64,000 nt of DNA. It comes from Marinifaba aquimaris. GTDB taxonomy: Bacteria; Pseudomonadota; Gammaproteobacteria; Enterobacterales; Alteromonadaceae. The stretch spans positions 94,669 to 158,668 of the forward strand of contig NZ_JABULX010000006.1 in the NCBI RefSeq assembly GCF_013328345.1, read 5' to 3'. Positions 10,001 through 19,447 of the stretch are shown here, piece after piece. Each line of letters starts with the position of its first letter. Positions within the stretch are counted from its first letter, which is position 1. The position numbers and the translations under genes are program-made. The notes under the pieces are model-generated. The model saw only the letters and a program-made list of their open reading frames with translations, had not been told where the DNA came from and searched no databases.

Positions 10001-10768
10001 CTAACATTTTGAGTCAAACCAGCTTCTTAATGCGGTTATCACAAAATCAGCATCATCTAGTGCCATGTCATGGCCTGCTTTGTCATTTAACAAAATAGGT
10101 AGCGACCAAAACTGAGCGATTGCTTTTGAACATTTAGCTGAAACGAGCTGATCGTTTTCACTAACAAGAAGTATGCATTTTTGTTGAGGTTTTTTGATGA
10201 TAGGGCTACTCGCTGCAGCGAATAACTGGCGAAAGGCATTGACTGTGCGTACAGGAAATTGCTTGGCGATGGCTAACCAATGGTTAATAGTATCCTGTCT
10301 AACATACTTGTCATTAATGTTAGACGTCAACTTAAAAACCATGTGTTCTTTTTTAATTTTTGATAAAAATAGAAACACAGTAACAAGCGGGTAACACTGC
10401 CAATTTAGGCGCTGATAAAAAGGTGAGAACTGTTTTAAGCTGGTATTAATCAAACATAAAGATTGAATTCTTTTAGGTTCGGCTTGCGCCCACTCTAAAG
10501 CAATCATTCCTCCCATCGAAATGGCCACTACATCAACAGATTGTTGTTTGGGTAACTGACCATCCAATTGAACAGACAAACTTTGCCGCATAGCTGAAAT
10601 GCTACTTGGGCTGTCTTCTCGATATTGATGACCATTACCCGGAATATCGAGGCAAATAACTCGGCGTTTTAACTGAATAGATAGCTGCTTGGGAAAGTCG
10701 CCCCAGTGGTATTGGTTGCGCAATAAACCTCTGATTAATAATACAGGTCGTTCGTTAGATAGCTCCAT
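10001..10768 (-). CDS. alpha/beta-hydrolase family protein
   Basis: About 255 residues of alpha/beta-hydrolase fold. The nucleophile elbow AISMGGM (Ser near residue 90), an acidic position in SENDQL and a C-terminal AGHDM histidine give the catalytic triad. The opening LLIRGLLRNQYHWGDFP is the oxyanion-loop region. The ATG at 10768 overlaps the stop of the upstream peptidase-like gene as TAATG, suggesting translational coupling; a GTG at 10783 is the alternative. Substrate unknown; an esterase or lipase is likely. No signal peptide. Confidence 0.8.
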   Translation of the reverse strand: MELSNERPVLLIRGLLRNQYHWGDFPKQLSIQLKRRVICLDIPGNGHQYREDSPSSISAMRQSLSVQLDGQLPKQQSVDVVAISMGGMIALEWAQAEPKRIQSLCLINTSLKQFSPFYQRLNWQCYPLVTVFLFLSKIKKEHMVFKLTSNINDKYVRQDTINHWLAIAKQFPVRTVNAFRQLFAAASSPIIKKPQQKCILLVSENDQLVSAKCSKAIAQFWSLPILLNDKAGHDMALDDADFVITALRSWFDSKC

Positions 10769-11790
10769 TAGTTGTCGTACCACAGCTGAGTCGCTTTTTG
10801 CTCCATGGACAAACTCTTACCATCATTTAGCCAATTTTTATAAGATGCGGTGGCACGCATCAAAAAATCCATCAGTATAAGGTGACTTCGCAACACGCGC
10901 TTCACTCGATGAGGTTTCATTGGATGAAATAAGCCCAAAGCTTTTAATAACTGAATAGGGTTTTTCTTCACCCAACGCCACGATCCCATTTCGAGTGTAA
11001 GCGGTAAAAATACTGTTTCAGTTTTTAACGACTCATCATATAAATAATCCCACAAATCACCATGGCATAAATAATGTTTGGCTTGAGGTTCAAATACATA
11101 ACTCAAATGCGGGTAGGTCTGAAATAAAAGCTCGCGCAGGTGATAAACCTCACCTATGTGATGAATCGGTTTCAGTTTACTTTTAGCATAGGGAAACCAA
11201 AGCCTATCATGTAAGCCAAAGCCTGAATGACAATCGAGTACAAGGCTAAAAGGCGATTGAAAAACATTGCTGCGAATAAAGTCAGTCACGGCTTGGGATT
11301 CAACTTCAAGCTGATTTTTTGTTCCTCTGAACCAAGGAATGTGTTTACTTAATCGCTGTCCACCGACTAAAAAGGCCGTTTTTTCTTGGCTTTCTACGGG
11401 CGCATTTCTCATCAAGTCAACATGATTACCATTTGAACGCCAGTGCTGCGCTACCCCAACAGGGTTAACCAAAGGAATAAAGTTAATTTGTACTGTTTCC
11501 AGCATTTGCTGAATGGATAACTCCCATTGCATTCGGCCCAATAAGGTTTCTAAAAAACCAATTAACACCTGAGAGCCAATGCGCTCAAGACCGTGTACAC
11601 CGCCAACAAAAGTAATACAAGGCGCTTTTGAATTTTCTGTGCCTAAAGAAATGGCATGAATAGGAAATAACTGATTTTGATAAGGCACATGAGCTAAAAC
11701 TTGACTGCGTAATAAGCTGCGGTTGGATTCAATAATAAACTCAATTTGCTTGAGTTCAGGCAAAGTATCTAGCAACAATCTATTTGGCAT
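10768..11790 (-). CDS. M14-type zinc carboxypeptidase / succinylglutamate desuccinylase-like
   Basis: 340 residues. Zinc-site elements of the M14/AstE-AspA superfamily are visible: GGVHGLERIG (in place of the usual GxHGxE), then NPVGVAQHWRSNG and LDCHSGFG for the third zinc ligand. A late glutamate (LTLEMGSW) is the likely catalytic base. The family removes acyl or amino-acid groups by metal-dependent amide hydrolysis; the exact substrate is not readable. It forms a tight two-gene unit with the downstream hydrolase. No export signal, so probably cytoplasmic. Confidence 0.78.
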   Translation of the reverse strand: MPNRLLLDTLPELKQIEFIIESNRSLLRSQVLAHVPYQNQLFPIHAISLGTENSKAPCITFVGGVHGLERIGSQVLIGFLETLLGRMQWELSIQQMLETVQINFIPLVNPVGVAQHWRSNGNHVDLMRNAPVESQEKTAFLVGGQRLSKHIPWFRGTKNQLEVESQAVTDFIRSNVFQSPFSLVLDCHSGFGLHDRLWFPYAKSKLKPIHHIGEVYHLRELLFQTYPHLSYVFEPQAKHYLCHGDLWDYLYDESLKTETVFLPLTLEMGSWRWVKKNPIQLLKALGLFHPMKPHRVKRVLRSHLILMDFLMRATASYKNWLNDGKSLSMEQKATQLWYDN

Positions 11791-11879
11791 ATGGGTTAAG
11801 CTTAATCTTGCTTAAATAGTAGACCACGCTAGCAATTTAAAAAGTCACTTTTAAGACACCCAGCATTTTTACCAATAAA

Positions 11880-12290
11880 TTATTGATACAAGATATTTTT
11901 GTGTTTAATCCAACCATCAGTGTGACGTTTTTTCGGATCGTGATGCGTCCAATGCACAACTCCGCCTTTATTGTTCCATTCATACTCACCGTAAACTTCA
12001 ACCCAATCACCTACTTTTAGCGAGTTAATTTTTGGCGCGAGATCGATATTGTGAGCAATTAACAATGTCTGTTTTGACGCTAACTTGACGATAAACCTTT
12101 GGTGTTTACTGCCCTTCAAATCATCAGGTAACAGTTTAATGACCCTTGCTTTAAATTGGATCTGTAGATCAGAACGCTTATTTTCATATGCCTGTGCTAA
12201 TTGTTTAACCGCTGATAATGATTGCCCGTAGCCATAGCTAACAACTGAAAAGCACAACACGAATAATAGGTATTGAATTAACTTAACCAA
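11880..12290 (-). CDS. DUF3465 family secreted protein
   Basis: 136 residues with a signal peptide (LIQYLLFVLCFSVVSYGYGQ) and an OB-fold-like body (VKLASKQTLLIAHNIDLAP ... LKVGDWVEVYGEYEW ... VHWTHHDP). This matches DUF3465, a small periplasmic family of unknown function in marine gammaproteobacteria. The only start in register is TTG at 12290. It stands alone between the M14-type gene and a convergently placed small ORF. Confidence 0.75.
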   Translation of the reverse strand: MVKLIQYLLFVLCFSVVSYGYGQSLSAVKQLAQAYENKRSDLQIQFKARVIKLLPDDLKGSKHQRFIVKLASKQTLLIAHNIDLAPKINSLKVGDWVEVYGEYEWNNKGGVVHWTHHDPKKRHTDGWIKHKNILYQ

Positions 12291-12396
12291 GGTGCTTACC
12301 TTTTGATTTTGAAATAAAACTTAACGCCATCGTTAATATTAATTTAACAAAGCCAGTTCAAAATACCCAACAAGTCATGAAGTAGTGAGAAAAGAA

Positions 12397-12603
12397 ATGG
12401 CAGATAATATGGTTAACTCAACACACAACATTATTGTTAATGAACTAGCAGGCCTTGGTTTAATTAATGAATTAAACCGTGATTTTGTACAGCAACCTGA
12501 TGATTTAGCACAATTGCTAGAGATGATGATGCTAGATGACAGTTTATCTAATAAATTAAGATTTCAATTAGCCAATTACCTTCACTGCATTCAAGTGCAC
12601 TAA
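12397..12603 (+). CDS. small hypothetical protein
   Basis: 68 residues from the ATG at 12397 (MADNMVNSTHN); a GTG four codons upstream is possible. All-helical, acidic and Leu/Met-rich (QLLEMMMLDDSLSNKLRFQL). No family recognised. A good rho-independent terminator follows 17 bases after the stop, which supports a real transcribed gene. Confidence 0.55.
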   Translation: MADNMVNSTHNIIVNELAGLGLINELNRDFVQQPDDLAQLLEMMMLDDSLSNKLRFQLANYLHCIQVH

Positions 12604-12620
12604 ATACTTCTCTTCAAAAT

Positions 12621-12658
12621 GCAGAGGTGAGAATGACACGAAACCACCTCTGCTTTTT
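12621..12658 (+). terminator. terminator after the small gene at 12397
   Basis: A 9-bp stem GCAGAGGTG / CACCTCTGC followed by TTTTT on the plus strand. Confidence 0.75.
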
Positions 12659-12830
12659 CTGCACCTAGCGATCATTTCAACTGAATATCTATTAACACTA
12701 AAGCCGACGTTTCATCCTTTCCGCTAGCAAACTAAATGCATTGTCAACACAACCAAGCTACGTATCTATCCAGCCGTTAAACTTGAGTCGTGATGATCAC
12801 TTATTTGATTAACTTCTCTTAGATAAATCA

Positions 12831-12853
12831 AGCACACTTAATTAAAGTGTGCT
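12831..12853 (-). terminator. hairpin downstream of the PhoX-like/cytochrome operon
   Basis: A perfect 9-bp stem (AGCACACTT / AAGTGTGCT) 18 bases beyond the stop of the gene at 12872. The T run is weak, so termination is probable rather than certain. Confidence 0.5.
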
Positions 12854-12871
12854 CTAGAGAAGTCACAGCTG

Positions 12872-13561
12872 TTAATTAAGCTGAAGTGGACGTTTTGTCT
12901 TAACCGCCAATTGCCACAACATGAGTAATTTGACAATTAAACTGGCAATGACAAGTAAAGTTAAATCAGCGACTTGCCAGCCTAAGGTATACAGCACCAG
13001 GGCTTTACCTGCGAAATACCCCAAGACAGAAAACTGTAACCAGCGCCCTAACCAAACCCCATAACTAGATGCAATAGGAAATTTAAATTGCGCAACCCAC
13101 AAACTGAATTTTGCCATCGACCAAACAAGTAAACCAACGACAAAAAACGAACTGATAATATGCCATTGTTGCCAACCCACAACTTGCGCAGATTTGGCCG
13201 GACCGGACCAAAGTGCATCCCAACTTACCGTTAATATCAACGCAAACGTAATTAACCTGAAATGGCTTAAGCTGTCGACATCTTCATCACTTGCCGTGAA
13301 CTCTTGGTAAAGGAAAATAGCGATACAAACAAAAGCAAAAACCCCCACCCAAGGCGTAATGGTCGGAATGAAATGCATACTCGCTAAAGTAAGTAAATAA
13401 CCAGCAGCAGGTAATAAGGTGTGCGACAAAGACACACCAACTAACCAAGTGTTAAGCAAGCCATGTTTTTGTAGAGCTTGTCGCTGCAACAAGGTGGCCA
13501 TCACCACATCCGTGCCAATCGCTAATGCCATCAAGCCGCAAGCATAAACATAATCAAACAT
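12872..13561 (-). CDS. integral membrane protein, function unknown
   Basis: 229 residues with about six hydrophobic segments. The start YACGLMALAIGTDVVMATLL resembles the first helix of LysE/MntP-type small exporters, which carry a conserved acidic residue after GxD, but the resemblance is too short for a firm call. The gene follows a diheme cytochrome gene by 2 bases and belongs to the operon headed by the PhoX-like lipoprotein, so a role in the same periplasmic process is plausible. No signal peptide cleavage site. Confidence 0.6.
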   Translation of the reverse strand: MFDYVYACGLMALAIGTDVVMATLLQRQALQKHGLLNTWLVGVSLSHTLLPAAGYLLTLASMHFIPTITPWVGVFAFVCIAIFLYQEFTASDEDVDSLSHFRLITFALILTVSWDALWSGPAKSAQVVGWQQWHIISSFFVVGLLVWSMAKFSLWVAQFKFPIASSYGVWLGRWLQFSVLGYFAGKALVLYTLGWQVADLTLLVIASLIVKLLMLWQLAVKTKRPLQLN

Positions 13562-13563
13562 GA

Positions 13564-15243
13564 TTATTTTGCTCCTTGTTGTGCCTTAGCTTTGATAGCG
13601 TTAGCGGTATTTAAGGCCGAATGTTGCCAATTAAGGCGGATATCGTATTGGTAACGATTCGCTTCATCTAGCGGAGCCTGTGAATCGTCAACTTGTTGTA
13701 ATACATTTTTAGCTTTGCCAATTACAGCATCGCGGCCAAAAAGGTAACTCTGCTCTTTAACTAACGTGAAGTAGGCTTTATTTAAATCAAGCGCGCGTTG
13801 CTTTGATGGCATAATAAGTTGATAGACGTTATCAAGTGCCAATACTTTTTGTTTGTTAACCTGACCATCTGAAGTGAACCAGTTATCTAACATTTCTTGG
13901 TTTTGTCTAAACTCATCACCTCCACCTACACGTTGTAAATAGGTTAGAAACTCCCCCTGCTCTTCACCTATAGTAGGTACATCCTTTTGGGCTTTAAGAT
14001 CAATGTAACCCCAACCAGCTAAGCCGTCTAACTTACGGGCAAAAGAGAACGTTTGGTCGATAGTACTACCCACAGTTTTATGGCAACCGTTGCAAAATTC
14101 CATTTCTTGATCGTGCTGTTGACGAAGTGCTCCCGCTTCATCTTCGATATAAGCATTGATGGTCCAACCAAAGCCGTTGCCAATACCGCGATCACCTAAG
14201 TGATTCGTTTTAGGTAATTGTTCAAATTCCTTTTCTTTAAACTCAGTAAAATAAGCACTTTTTAGTTTGGCTACACTCTTAAACATATGCTTTTTCATGT
14301 AGCGCACTTCTTTCATACGTGGCGCATTGTAAATCTCGCCTTGGGAATTAATGCCTAGATAACGTACCGTATGTAAAAACTCAGTCCCTTGCGGGTACAA
14401 CATCTTCTCAATTTTGACGTTTTTTGCATCGCCCAGGTAATGCGACTGTTTGACAATGTGATTAACAAGACTGTGTTTGCCATCTTTGTTTAAGTCTTGG
14501 CCAAGTTGCTTTTCATCAATGGTTAATGTTGATAATTGTTCGCTATCTTTAATTGCCATCTCAACTAACGCTAAGTTGGCAAAATAAACAGCTTCATTGT
14601 ATTGACCGTTTAGCTGACGAAATGCCTCTGGCAGACGGATCATCGCATCACCAGTTGAACCATTTGTTGGCCAAAAAGTACTTGGGAAAGGTTTGTAATT
14701 ATAAGCCACCCAAGCACTACCGTCTTTCGCTAAGCCTTTTTCATCAAAGGCTTTGTCAGGATAAGCTAAGTTCTCAATCGGTGTGTATTCACCTCGCCAT
14801 TGCGTATCTTTAGCTTTTGCATCAATAAATACTTGATAGTTATCTTGCTCAACCCAGCGTTGAATCATTTCATCGCTAAGTGATTTTATTTGTTCTGTTC
14901 GGTCGGTAAACAAGTTAACCCAGCTATTTTCCATCCCAAGATCAGAAAATTCATATTCGCCTTGTAACCCGCCATCTGCCATTAAGTTACTTCTTTGTTC
15001 GGTTTGTGAGTAAGTTTGATGACACACATAACACGGATTATTTTTACCTTCGGTACGGGTGTAACACTGAGGAGGAATAACCGCTTCTGGGTTGTATTTT
15101 TCATTGTGCTTAATGTAATCAAGCGCTTTTATTGAGTTAACGGCAGCTTGGCTAGCAATAGCAACATTGTGCAAACCAAAAGCGATGAAGGTAGCCAATA
15201 GCGAAAACGCCATTGATAAGTGAGTGCGTGGCATATTAGACAT
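13564..15243 (-). CDS. periplasmic diheme c-type cytochrome
   Basis: 559 residues with a signal sequence (AFSLLATFIAFGLHNVAIA). Two heme-binding CxxCH motifs are present: CYVCH at residues 71-75 and CNGCH at residues 384-388. The region between carries no further heme motif, so this is a large protein with only two covalent hemes. No exact family recognised. It lies between the PhoX-like gene (111 bases upstream) and a membrane protein (2 bases downstream). It probably transfers electrons in the periplasm; the partner is not known. Confidence 0.75.
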   Translation of the reverse strand: MSNMPRTHLSMAFSLLATFIAFGLHNVAIASQAAVNSIKALDYIKHNEKYNPEAVIPPQCYTRTEGKNNPCYVCHQTYSQTEQRSNLMADGGLQGEYEFSDLGMENSWVNLFTDRTEQIKSLSDEMIQRWVEQDNYQVFIDAKAKDTQWRGEYTPIENLAYPDKAFDEKGLAKDGSAWVAYNYKPFPSTFWPTNGSTGDAMIRLPEAFRQLNGQYNEAVYFANLALVEMAIKDSEQLSTLTIDEKQLGQDLNKDGKHSLVNHIVKQSHYLGDAKNVKIEKMLYPQGTEFLHTVRYLGINSQGEIYNAPRMKEVRYMKKHMFKSVAKLKSAYFTEFKEKEFEQLPKTNHLGDRGIGNGFGWTINAYIEDEAGALRQQHDQEMEFCNGCHKTVGSTIDQTFSFARKLDGLAGWGYIDLKAQKDVPTIGEEQGEFLTYLQRVGGGDEFRQNQEMLDNWFTSDGQVNKQKVLALDNVYQLIMPSKQRALDLNKAYFTLVKEQSYLFGRDAVIGKAKNVLQQVDDSQAPLDEANRYQYDIRLNWQHSALNTANAIKAKAQQGAK

Positions 15244-15307
15244 GATGGACTTCGTTTATTTCGTGTAAAGCAGGTCAAAGAATGGTTATTCTTTATCAGT
15301 TGAGAAT

Positions 15308-15339
15308 AGGCACGAAAGCCAAAAGCGTCTTTCGTGCCT
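15308..15339 (-). terminator. hairpin between the PhoX-like and cytochrome genes
   Basis: A perfect 11-bp stem (AGGCACGAAAG / CTTTCGTGCCT) with a 10-base loop. It lacks a T run, so it may be an attenuator or mRNA-processing site that lowers expression of the two downstream genes. Confidence 0.5.
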
Positions 15340-15354
15340 TACTCAAAGCGTCAG

Positions 15355-17226
15355 TTACTTAGCAACTGGCTCGTATAACCATAACGTATTGTTTTCTTGG
15401 AAGCCGTCTTCACCAATAATGATGCGACCGTCGTCCATTACAATCACGTTATCTGGTTGTGATAACTGATCAACATCACAACGCGCTGCACCATCTAGGC
15501 TAGAACGGTAAGTAGAGCCCATAACAACAGGTTCAATGCGAGAGATGTCATAGTTTTCGTTTAACATTGCACGATATACACCACCACAATCTTTAACACG
15601 GCTAGATAATTGAACATCACCTTCACCGTCGATAAGAGTTTTGTCGATATCCGCAATAGCTAAATATAAGTAAGCCGCTTCAACATCTTCACCAGCAATG
15701 GTATCAACACCCTCAACCGCTTCTTGTGCGCGTTTGGTGTTAATAGAAATACCTTCAAGCTTACGCCATTCAGCTGTCGCACCTAATTGGCGAGCAGCTT
15801 GACGAGACTCTAAGAATGCCACTCGATCATCCATTGGTTGACCGGCTGTCACTTTACCACCGCCATTTTCAACAGTAGGGTAAGTTGCAGCACCTGTTGC
15901 CCATGCTTCAACATCAGCAACTGTCATGTAGCTTGTTTCGCCATCAACGTATTGGTCTGTGCCAATACCGTCGAATTCATCAATCCAACCTTCAATTGTT
16001 GCATTGTCACCGTGTGCTAACTCAATCCAAGACACACCAAAACCCGTTGTTGCAGGGTCGTTTTGACCTGCGTCTTGAGTCAATTTAGCACCGTATAACG
16101 TACCAGCACTTAAATCTTCAGCCGTGTCAGCAACGAACTTGAATAAAACGCCCCCCGTATCATCTTGTGATAAGTAAACTGTTTTGCCATCAGGCATTAC
16201 TGTTGCATTCTCGTGCTCGTAACGACCTAAAGTAAAGTGCTTCACAGGCATTGGTGTTTCACCAACTGCATCTTTAATTTCAACAATGTAGCCATAGTCA
16301 TAAGGGTTTGGTGCAGCTGGTGCAGTTAATGCCCACATGTTACCTAAGATTTGACCCGCATCATTAACTACTTCAGGGTTATTCCAAGATGCAGATTGAG
16401 TCGTATCAACCTTTGAGCTAACAATCCACTCTTCAGATGTTAATGGTGTATTCCAAGGCGTAACTGAACCAAAACAGTTTGCTGCAGTACCGTTTACCGC
16501 ACTGAAATCAATCATTTCAGCATCAGTAACTGACCAGTAACCCATAGCATCTTTTTCAACCATCAAACGGCTCATACCGCCTGGATACATTTCCCAGTTA
16601 GTAAATAAATAACCTTTACCTTCACCCATAGATACATAGCCGTTAAAGTCAGGCATATCGTTTTCTAGTAAAAGTTCATCAGGGTTGTTGATAGCATAGA
16701 TATGGCCTAAACCTTTAGCTAACATGCCGTCGTATGTGTCGCCAGTTTGACCTAATACTTGGTATTGACCATAAGCAGAAATAACTGTTTGACGTTCCAT
16801 TTCACTGCTAGGAACAGGTGATTCAATCAATGTTTCTGGTAAGTCGTTGAAGTTAACACCAGCTAAAACACCTACTGTACCCGTGTTGTAGGCAACGTTG
16901 TTTAAGCTATCTGTTTCAACGTTTGCATCACTTGGGTGCTGAGCGTTGAAGAATAAATCACCTTCATCCGTTAAGAAGATACCTGTCACTTCTGCACCAG
17001 TAGGAACCGTTGCTAAACGCGTTAATTTACCAGCGTTTGGGTTATTGACCGATGGGTCTTCTTTAACCGCTTTAACCGTATCAGAAACCGTTGCTGGTTC
17101 GCCTTGTGGACCTTGAGCACCTTGTGGGCCTACAGCACCCGTTGCACCGTCATCACCATCACAAGCAGTTAGCGCTAAAGTAATAGCCGTAGCTAAAACA
17201 GAAAGTTTAAGTTTTTTGTTATTCAT
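15355..17226 (-). CDS. PhoX-like (DUF839) lipoprotein with collagen-like linker
   Basis: 623 residues. A lipoprotein signal ends in the lipobox LTAC, so the protein should be lipid-anchored. A short Gly-X-Y stretch follows directly (GDDGATGAVGPQGAQGPQ), then a long beta-propeller-type body with PhoX/DUF839 hallmarks: NCFGSVTPWNTPLTSEEW, YEHENATVMPDGKTVYLSQDD, LFKFVAD and the late QPDNVIVMDDGR. PhoX enzymes are calcium/iron-dependent phosphatases that release phosphate from organic esters outside the cell. Some DUF839 lipoproteins have untested activity, so phosphatase function is probable only. A possible Pho box lies upstream at 17300-17317. Confidence 0.78.
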   Translation of the reverse strand: MNNKKLKLSVLATAITLALTACDGDDGATGAVGPQGAQGPQGEPATVSDTVKAVKEDPSVNNPNAGKLTRLATVPTGAEVTGIFLTDEGDLFFNAQHPSDANVETDSLNNVAYNTGTVGVLAGVNFNDLPETLIESPVPSSEMERQTVISAYGQYQVLGQTGDTYDGMLAKGLGHIYAINNPDELLLENDMPDFNGYVSMGEGKGYLFTNWEMYPGGMSRLMVEKDAMGYWSVTDAEMIDFSAVNGTAANCFGSVTPWNTPLTSEEWIVSSKVDTTQSASWNNPEVVNDAGQILGNMWALTAPAAPNPYDYGYIVEIKDAVGETPMPVKHFTLGRYEHENATVMPDGKTVYLSQDDTGGVLFKFVADTAEDLSAGTLYGAKLTQDAGQNDPATTGFGVSWIELAHGDNATIEGWIDEFDGIGTDQYVDGETSYMTVADVEAWATGAATYPTVENGGGKVTAGQPMDDRVAFLESRQAARQLGATAEWRKLEGISINTKRAQEAVEGVDTIAGEDVEAAYLYLAIADIDKTLIDGEGDVQLSSRVKDCGGVYRAMLNENYDISRIEPVVMGSTYRSSLDGAARCDVDQLSQPDNVIVMDDGRIIIGEDGFQENNTLWLYEPVAK

Positions 17227-17553
17227 TATATTTCTCGTGGCTAGTTTGTAAAAACGCAGCTAATTTATTCAGGCAAAATGAAAGAAAAATGGTAGAAATA
17301 AGTCAAACAAATGACAGATTAGACCAGTGCAAAGTTGACCACCAGTCATAAACTTTATTTTGAAAACGCGATAAATGAGTAAACCTCAGCTTTGACAGGG
17401 CATGAGTCAATTTATCAATTAAGCGTGACTCCCTCCTCAAATGTGATGTGCAAGATTATTTAATTTTCTTTAAACACCTAATTAGGCGAGACAAAGTTAG
17501 CTTGGCAACATAAAATGTCGGTCAACTTACTGTGATAATGATCAATGATTCAT
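17227..17553. promoter_or_regulatory. divergent intergenic region with a possible Pho box at 17300-17317
   Basis: No gene is seen in these 327 bases. On the minus strand CTGTCAT, 4 bases, TTGACTT (17317 down to 17300) resembles the two 7-base half-sites of a PhoB box: the first half is perfect, the second matches 4 of 7 positions. It sits 74 bases before the PhoX-like start. The plus side serves the M28 peptidase gene. Confidence 0.4.
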
Positions 17554-18939
17554 ATGAAAAAAACGCTTTTGTTAGGCATCTCAACCTTACTCTTTTCATC
17601 TTTTTGTCTTGCCGCACCTAAATTTAATGACAAAGCGATAAAGCAACTGCAACAAAACAGCCAACAATCAGACTTGGCATATGAACTCGTCGCATCACTG
17701 ACAACAGAAATTGGTCCGAGGTTAGCGGGTAGCGAAAATGACTTAAAAGCCGTTGATTGGGCGCATCAGAAGATGACGGAACTGGGCTTTGATAAAATTT
17801 ACAAACAGCCCGTCCAGGTTCGAGATTGGCAACGCGTTTCAGCGTCTTTACAAGTAAGCAGCCCTTATCAACATGAGTTAAATGTTAGCGCTTTAGGTGG
17901 CTCAATCTCGACCCCTGAACAAGGCATTAAAGCATCAGTTGTTCGCTTTGAATCCTTACTCGATTTACAACAAGCAAACCGTCAAGATGTTGAAGGTAAA
18001 ATTGTTTATCTTGCAGGCAAAATGGAACGTGACAAAACAGGTGAATCGTACGCTAAACAAGTAAGCGCAAGAACGCACGGTGCAATTGCAGCCGCTAAAC
18101 TAGGCGCAAAAGCAGTCATCATTCGTTCTATTTCAACAGCATCTTCTGCTAATCCGCACACTGGTTCATTGCGCTATCACCCTGAAATTGCAAAAATTCC
18201 TGCCGCAGCAATTGGTGTCAGTAGCGCGGAGTTACTCGATCGCTTATTTAGTTACGACAAAGGTGTAGAAATTGCACTTAACATACAAAACCAAGAGCAA
18301 AACTGGAAAACATCTTATAACGTAATCGGTGAAATCACAGGTTCAACAACACCCGATGAATATGTATTGCTCGGTGCCCACTTAGATTCTTGGGATTTAG
18401 GGACAGGTGCACTTGATAATGGCGCCGGCGTAGCGATCGTCACAGCAGCAGCACATGCAGTAAAACAACTGGGGCAACCAAAGCGCAGTATTCGAGTGGT
18501 ATTGTTCGCTAATGAAGAGTTTGGCTTAAAAGGCGCCAAAGCATTTGCTAAACAACACGAACAAACACTAGATAACATAGTTGTTGCCGCTGAGTCTGAC
18601 TTTGGTGCAGGTGATGTCTGGCGTTTTGATACACGCGTAGCACATTCAGCGCTGAGCTTCACCGATGAAATATTGGCCAAAGTGAGACATTTAAGTGTAA
18701 TGCGTGGCCACAATCGCGCATTAGGTGGACCAGATGTATCTGTGTTAGCAAAGCTAGGCGTGCCTGTTGTTAACTGGTTACAAGATGGCCGTGATTACTT
18801 TGATTACCATCACAGCCAAGAAGATACTTTAGATAAAATCGATCCAAAAAACCTACAGCAAAATGTTAGCATTTACGCTACCTTTGCCTATATGGTCGCA
18901 AATAGCGACATCAACTTTAGAAATCAACAGGATAAGTAG
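17554..18939 (+). CDS. secreted M28-family aminopeptidase
   Basis: About 461 residues with a signal peptide (KKTLLLGISTLLFSSFCLAA). A PA domain precedes the peptidase domain. Zinc-binding motifs of M28 are clear: GAHLDSWDLGTGALDNGAG (His and bridging Asp), FANEEFGLKGAKAF (catalytic Glu-Glu), ESDFGAGD and, near the C-terminus, DYHHSQEDT. It removes N-terminal residues from peptides outside the cytoplasm. ATG 17554 (MKKT) is preferred over ATG 17545. It overlaps the next gene by one base (TAGTG). Confidence 0.92.
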   Translation: MKKTLLLGISTLLFSSFCLAAPKFNDKAIKQLQQNSQQSDLAYELVASLTTEIGPRLAGSENDLKAVDWAHQKMTELGFDKIYKQPVQVRDWQRVSASLQVSSPYQHELNVSALGGSISTPEQGIKASVVRFESLLDLQQANRQDVEGKIVYLAGKMERDKTGESYAKQVSARTHGAIAAAKLGAKAVIIRSISTASSANPHTGSLRYHPEIAKIPAAAIGVSSAELLDRLFSYDKGVEIALNIQNQEQNWKTSYNVIGEITGSTTPDEYVLLGAHLDSWDLGTGALDNGAGVAIVTAAAHAVKQLGQPKRSIRVVLFANEEFGLKGAKAFAKQHEQTLDNIVVAAESDFGAGDVWRFDTRVAHSALSFTDEILAKVRHLSVMRGHNRALGGPDVSVLAKLGVPVVNWLQDGRDYFDYHHSQEDTLDKIDPKNLQQNVSIYATFAYMVANSDINFRNQQDK

Positions 18940-19403
18940 TGGCATCTAAAGAAAAATTGCTCAACAAGGAAGCGTTTCAGCAAGACTTAAAACGCAAAAA
19001 GCAGCAGGCAGAAATCGCCCGTCAGCAAGCCGTTATTCAAGAAAAAATGGCAGCGTTACAAGAGCTTGAAGATACAAGTAAAGCGCAAGCTGTTGAGAAA
19101 AAGGCAGGATTTACCAAAACTAAGCTGGTTTTATTGGGCTTAGTTTTTCTGATCTTGTGTTTGCTTCCCTACCCGAAGCTTGTGACCTATTCGAAGTTGA
19201 AAGTAACTGCCAATAGTATTTACATTCCAGAGCGGTTTGGCTACGGCAATTTTTTCCTCGATACCAAAGGCCGAGTTGAACTCGATAGCCGCAACAACTG
19301 GGTTTACATTTGTCACTCAATTAAAGATAAAGAAAACTGCCAGCGTTATCACTTATTAAAAATAGAAGGCCCTATAGCAGTTTTAATTCACTGGTTTAAA
19401 TAA
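18939..19403 (+). CDS. hypothetical membrane-anchored protein
   Basis: 154 residues from a GTG that overlaps the peptidase stop. An N-terminal charged coiled coil (about 1-55, rich in Lys/Gln/Glu) precedes one membrane helix (TKLVLLGLVFLILCLLPY). A C-terminal domain of about 75 residues follows, with two cysteines (YICHSIKDKENCQRY). No family recognised. Co-transcribed with the M28 gene; topology suggests the C-terminal domain faces the periplasm. Confidence 0.65.
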   Translation: MASKEKLLNKEAFQQDLKRKKQQAEIARQQAVIQEKMAALQELEDTSKAQAVEKKAGFTKTKLVLLGLVFLILCLLPYPKLVTYSKLKVTANSIYIPERFGYGNFFLDTKGRVELDSRNNWVYICHSIKDKENCQRYHLLKIEGPIAVLIHWFK

Positions 19404-19422
19404 AATAAGACACCAATAAAAA

Positions 19423-19445
19423 TGCCGGCATAAAGCCGGCACTTT
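19423..19445. terminator. bidirectional terminator between the M28 operon and ribA
   Basis: A 7-bp GC-rich stem (TGCCGGC / GCCGGCA) with a 5-base loop. T-rich tracts on both sides suit it to end the plus operon and ribA on the minus strand. Confidence 0.75.
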
Positions 19446-19447
19446 TA

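Noticed and set aside
15838..16088. Cys/His-rich open frames antisense to the PhoX-like gene
   Set aside because: Composition mirrors the sense strand; no start context.
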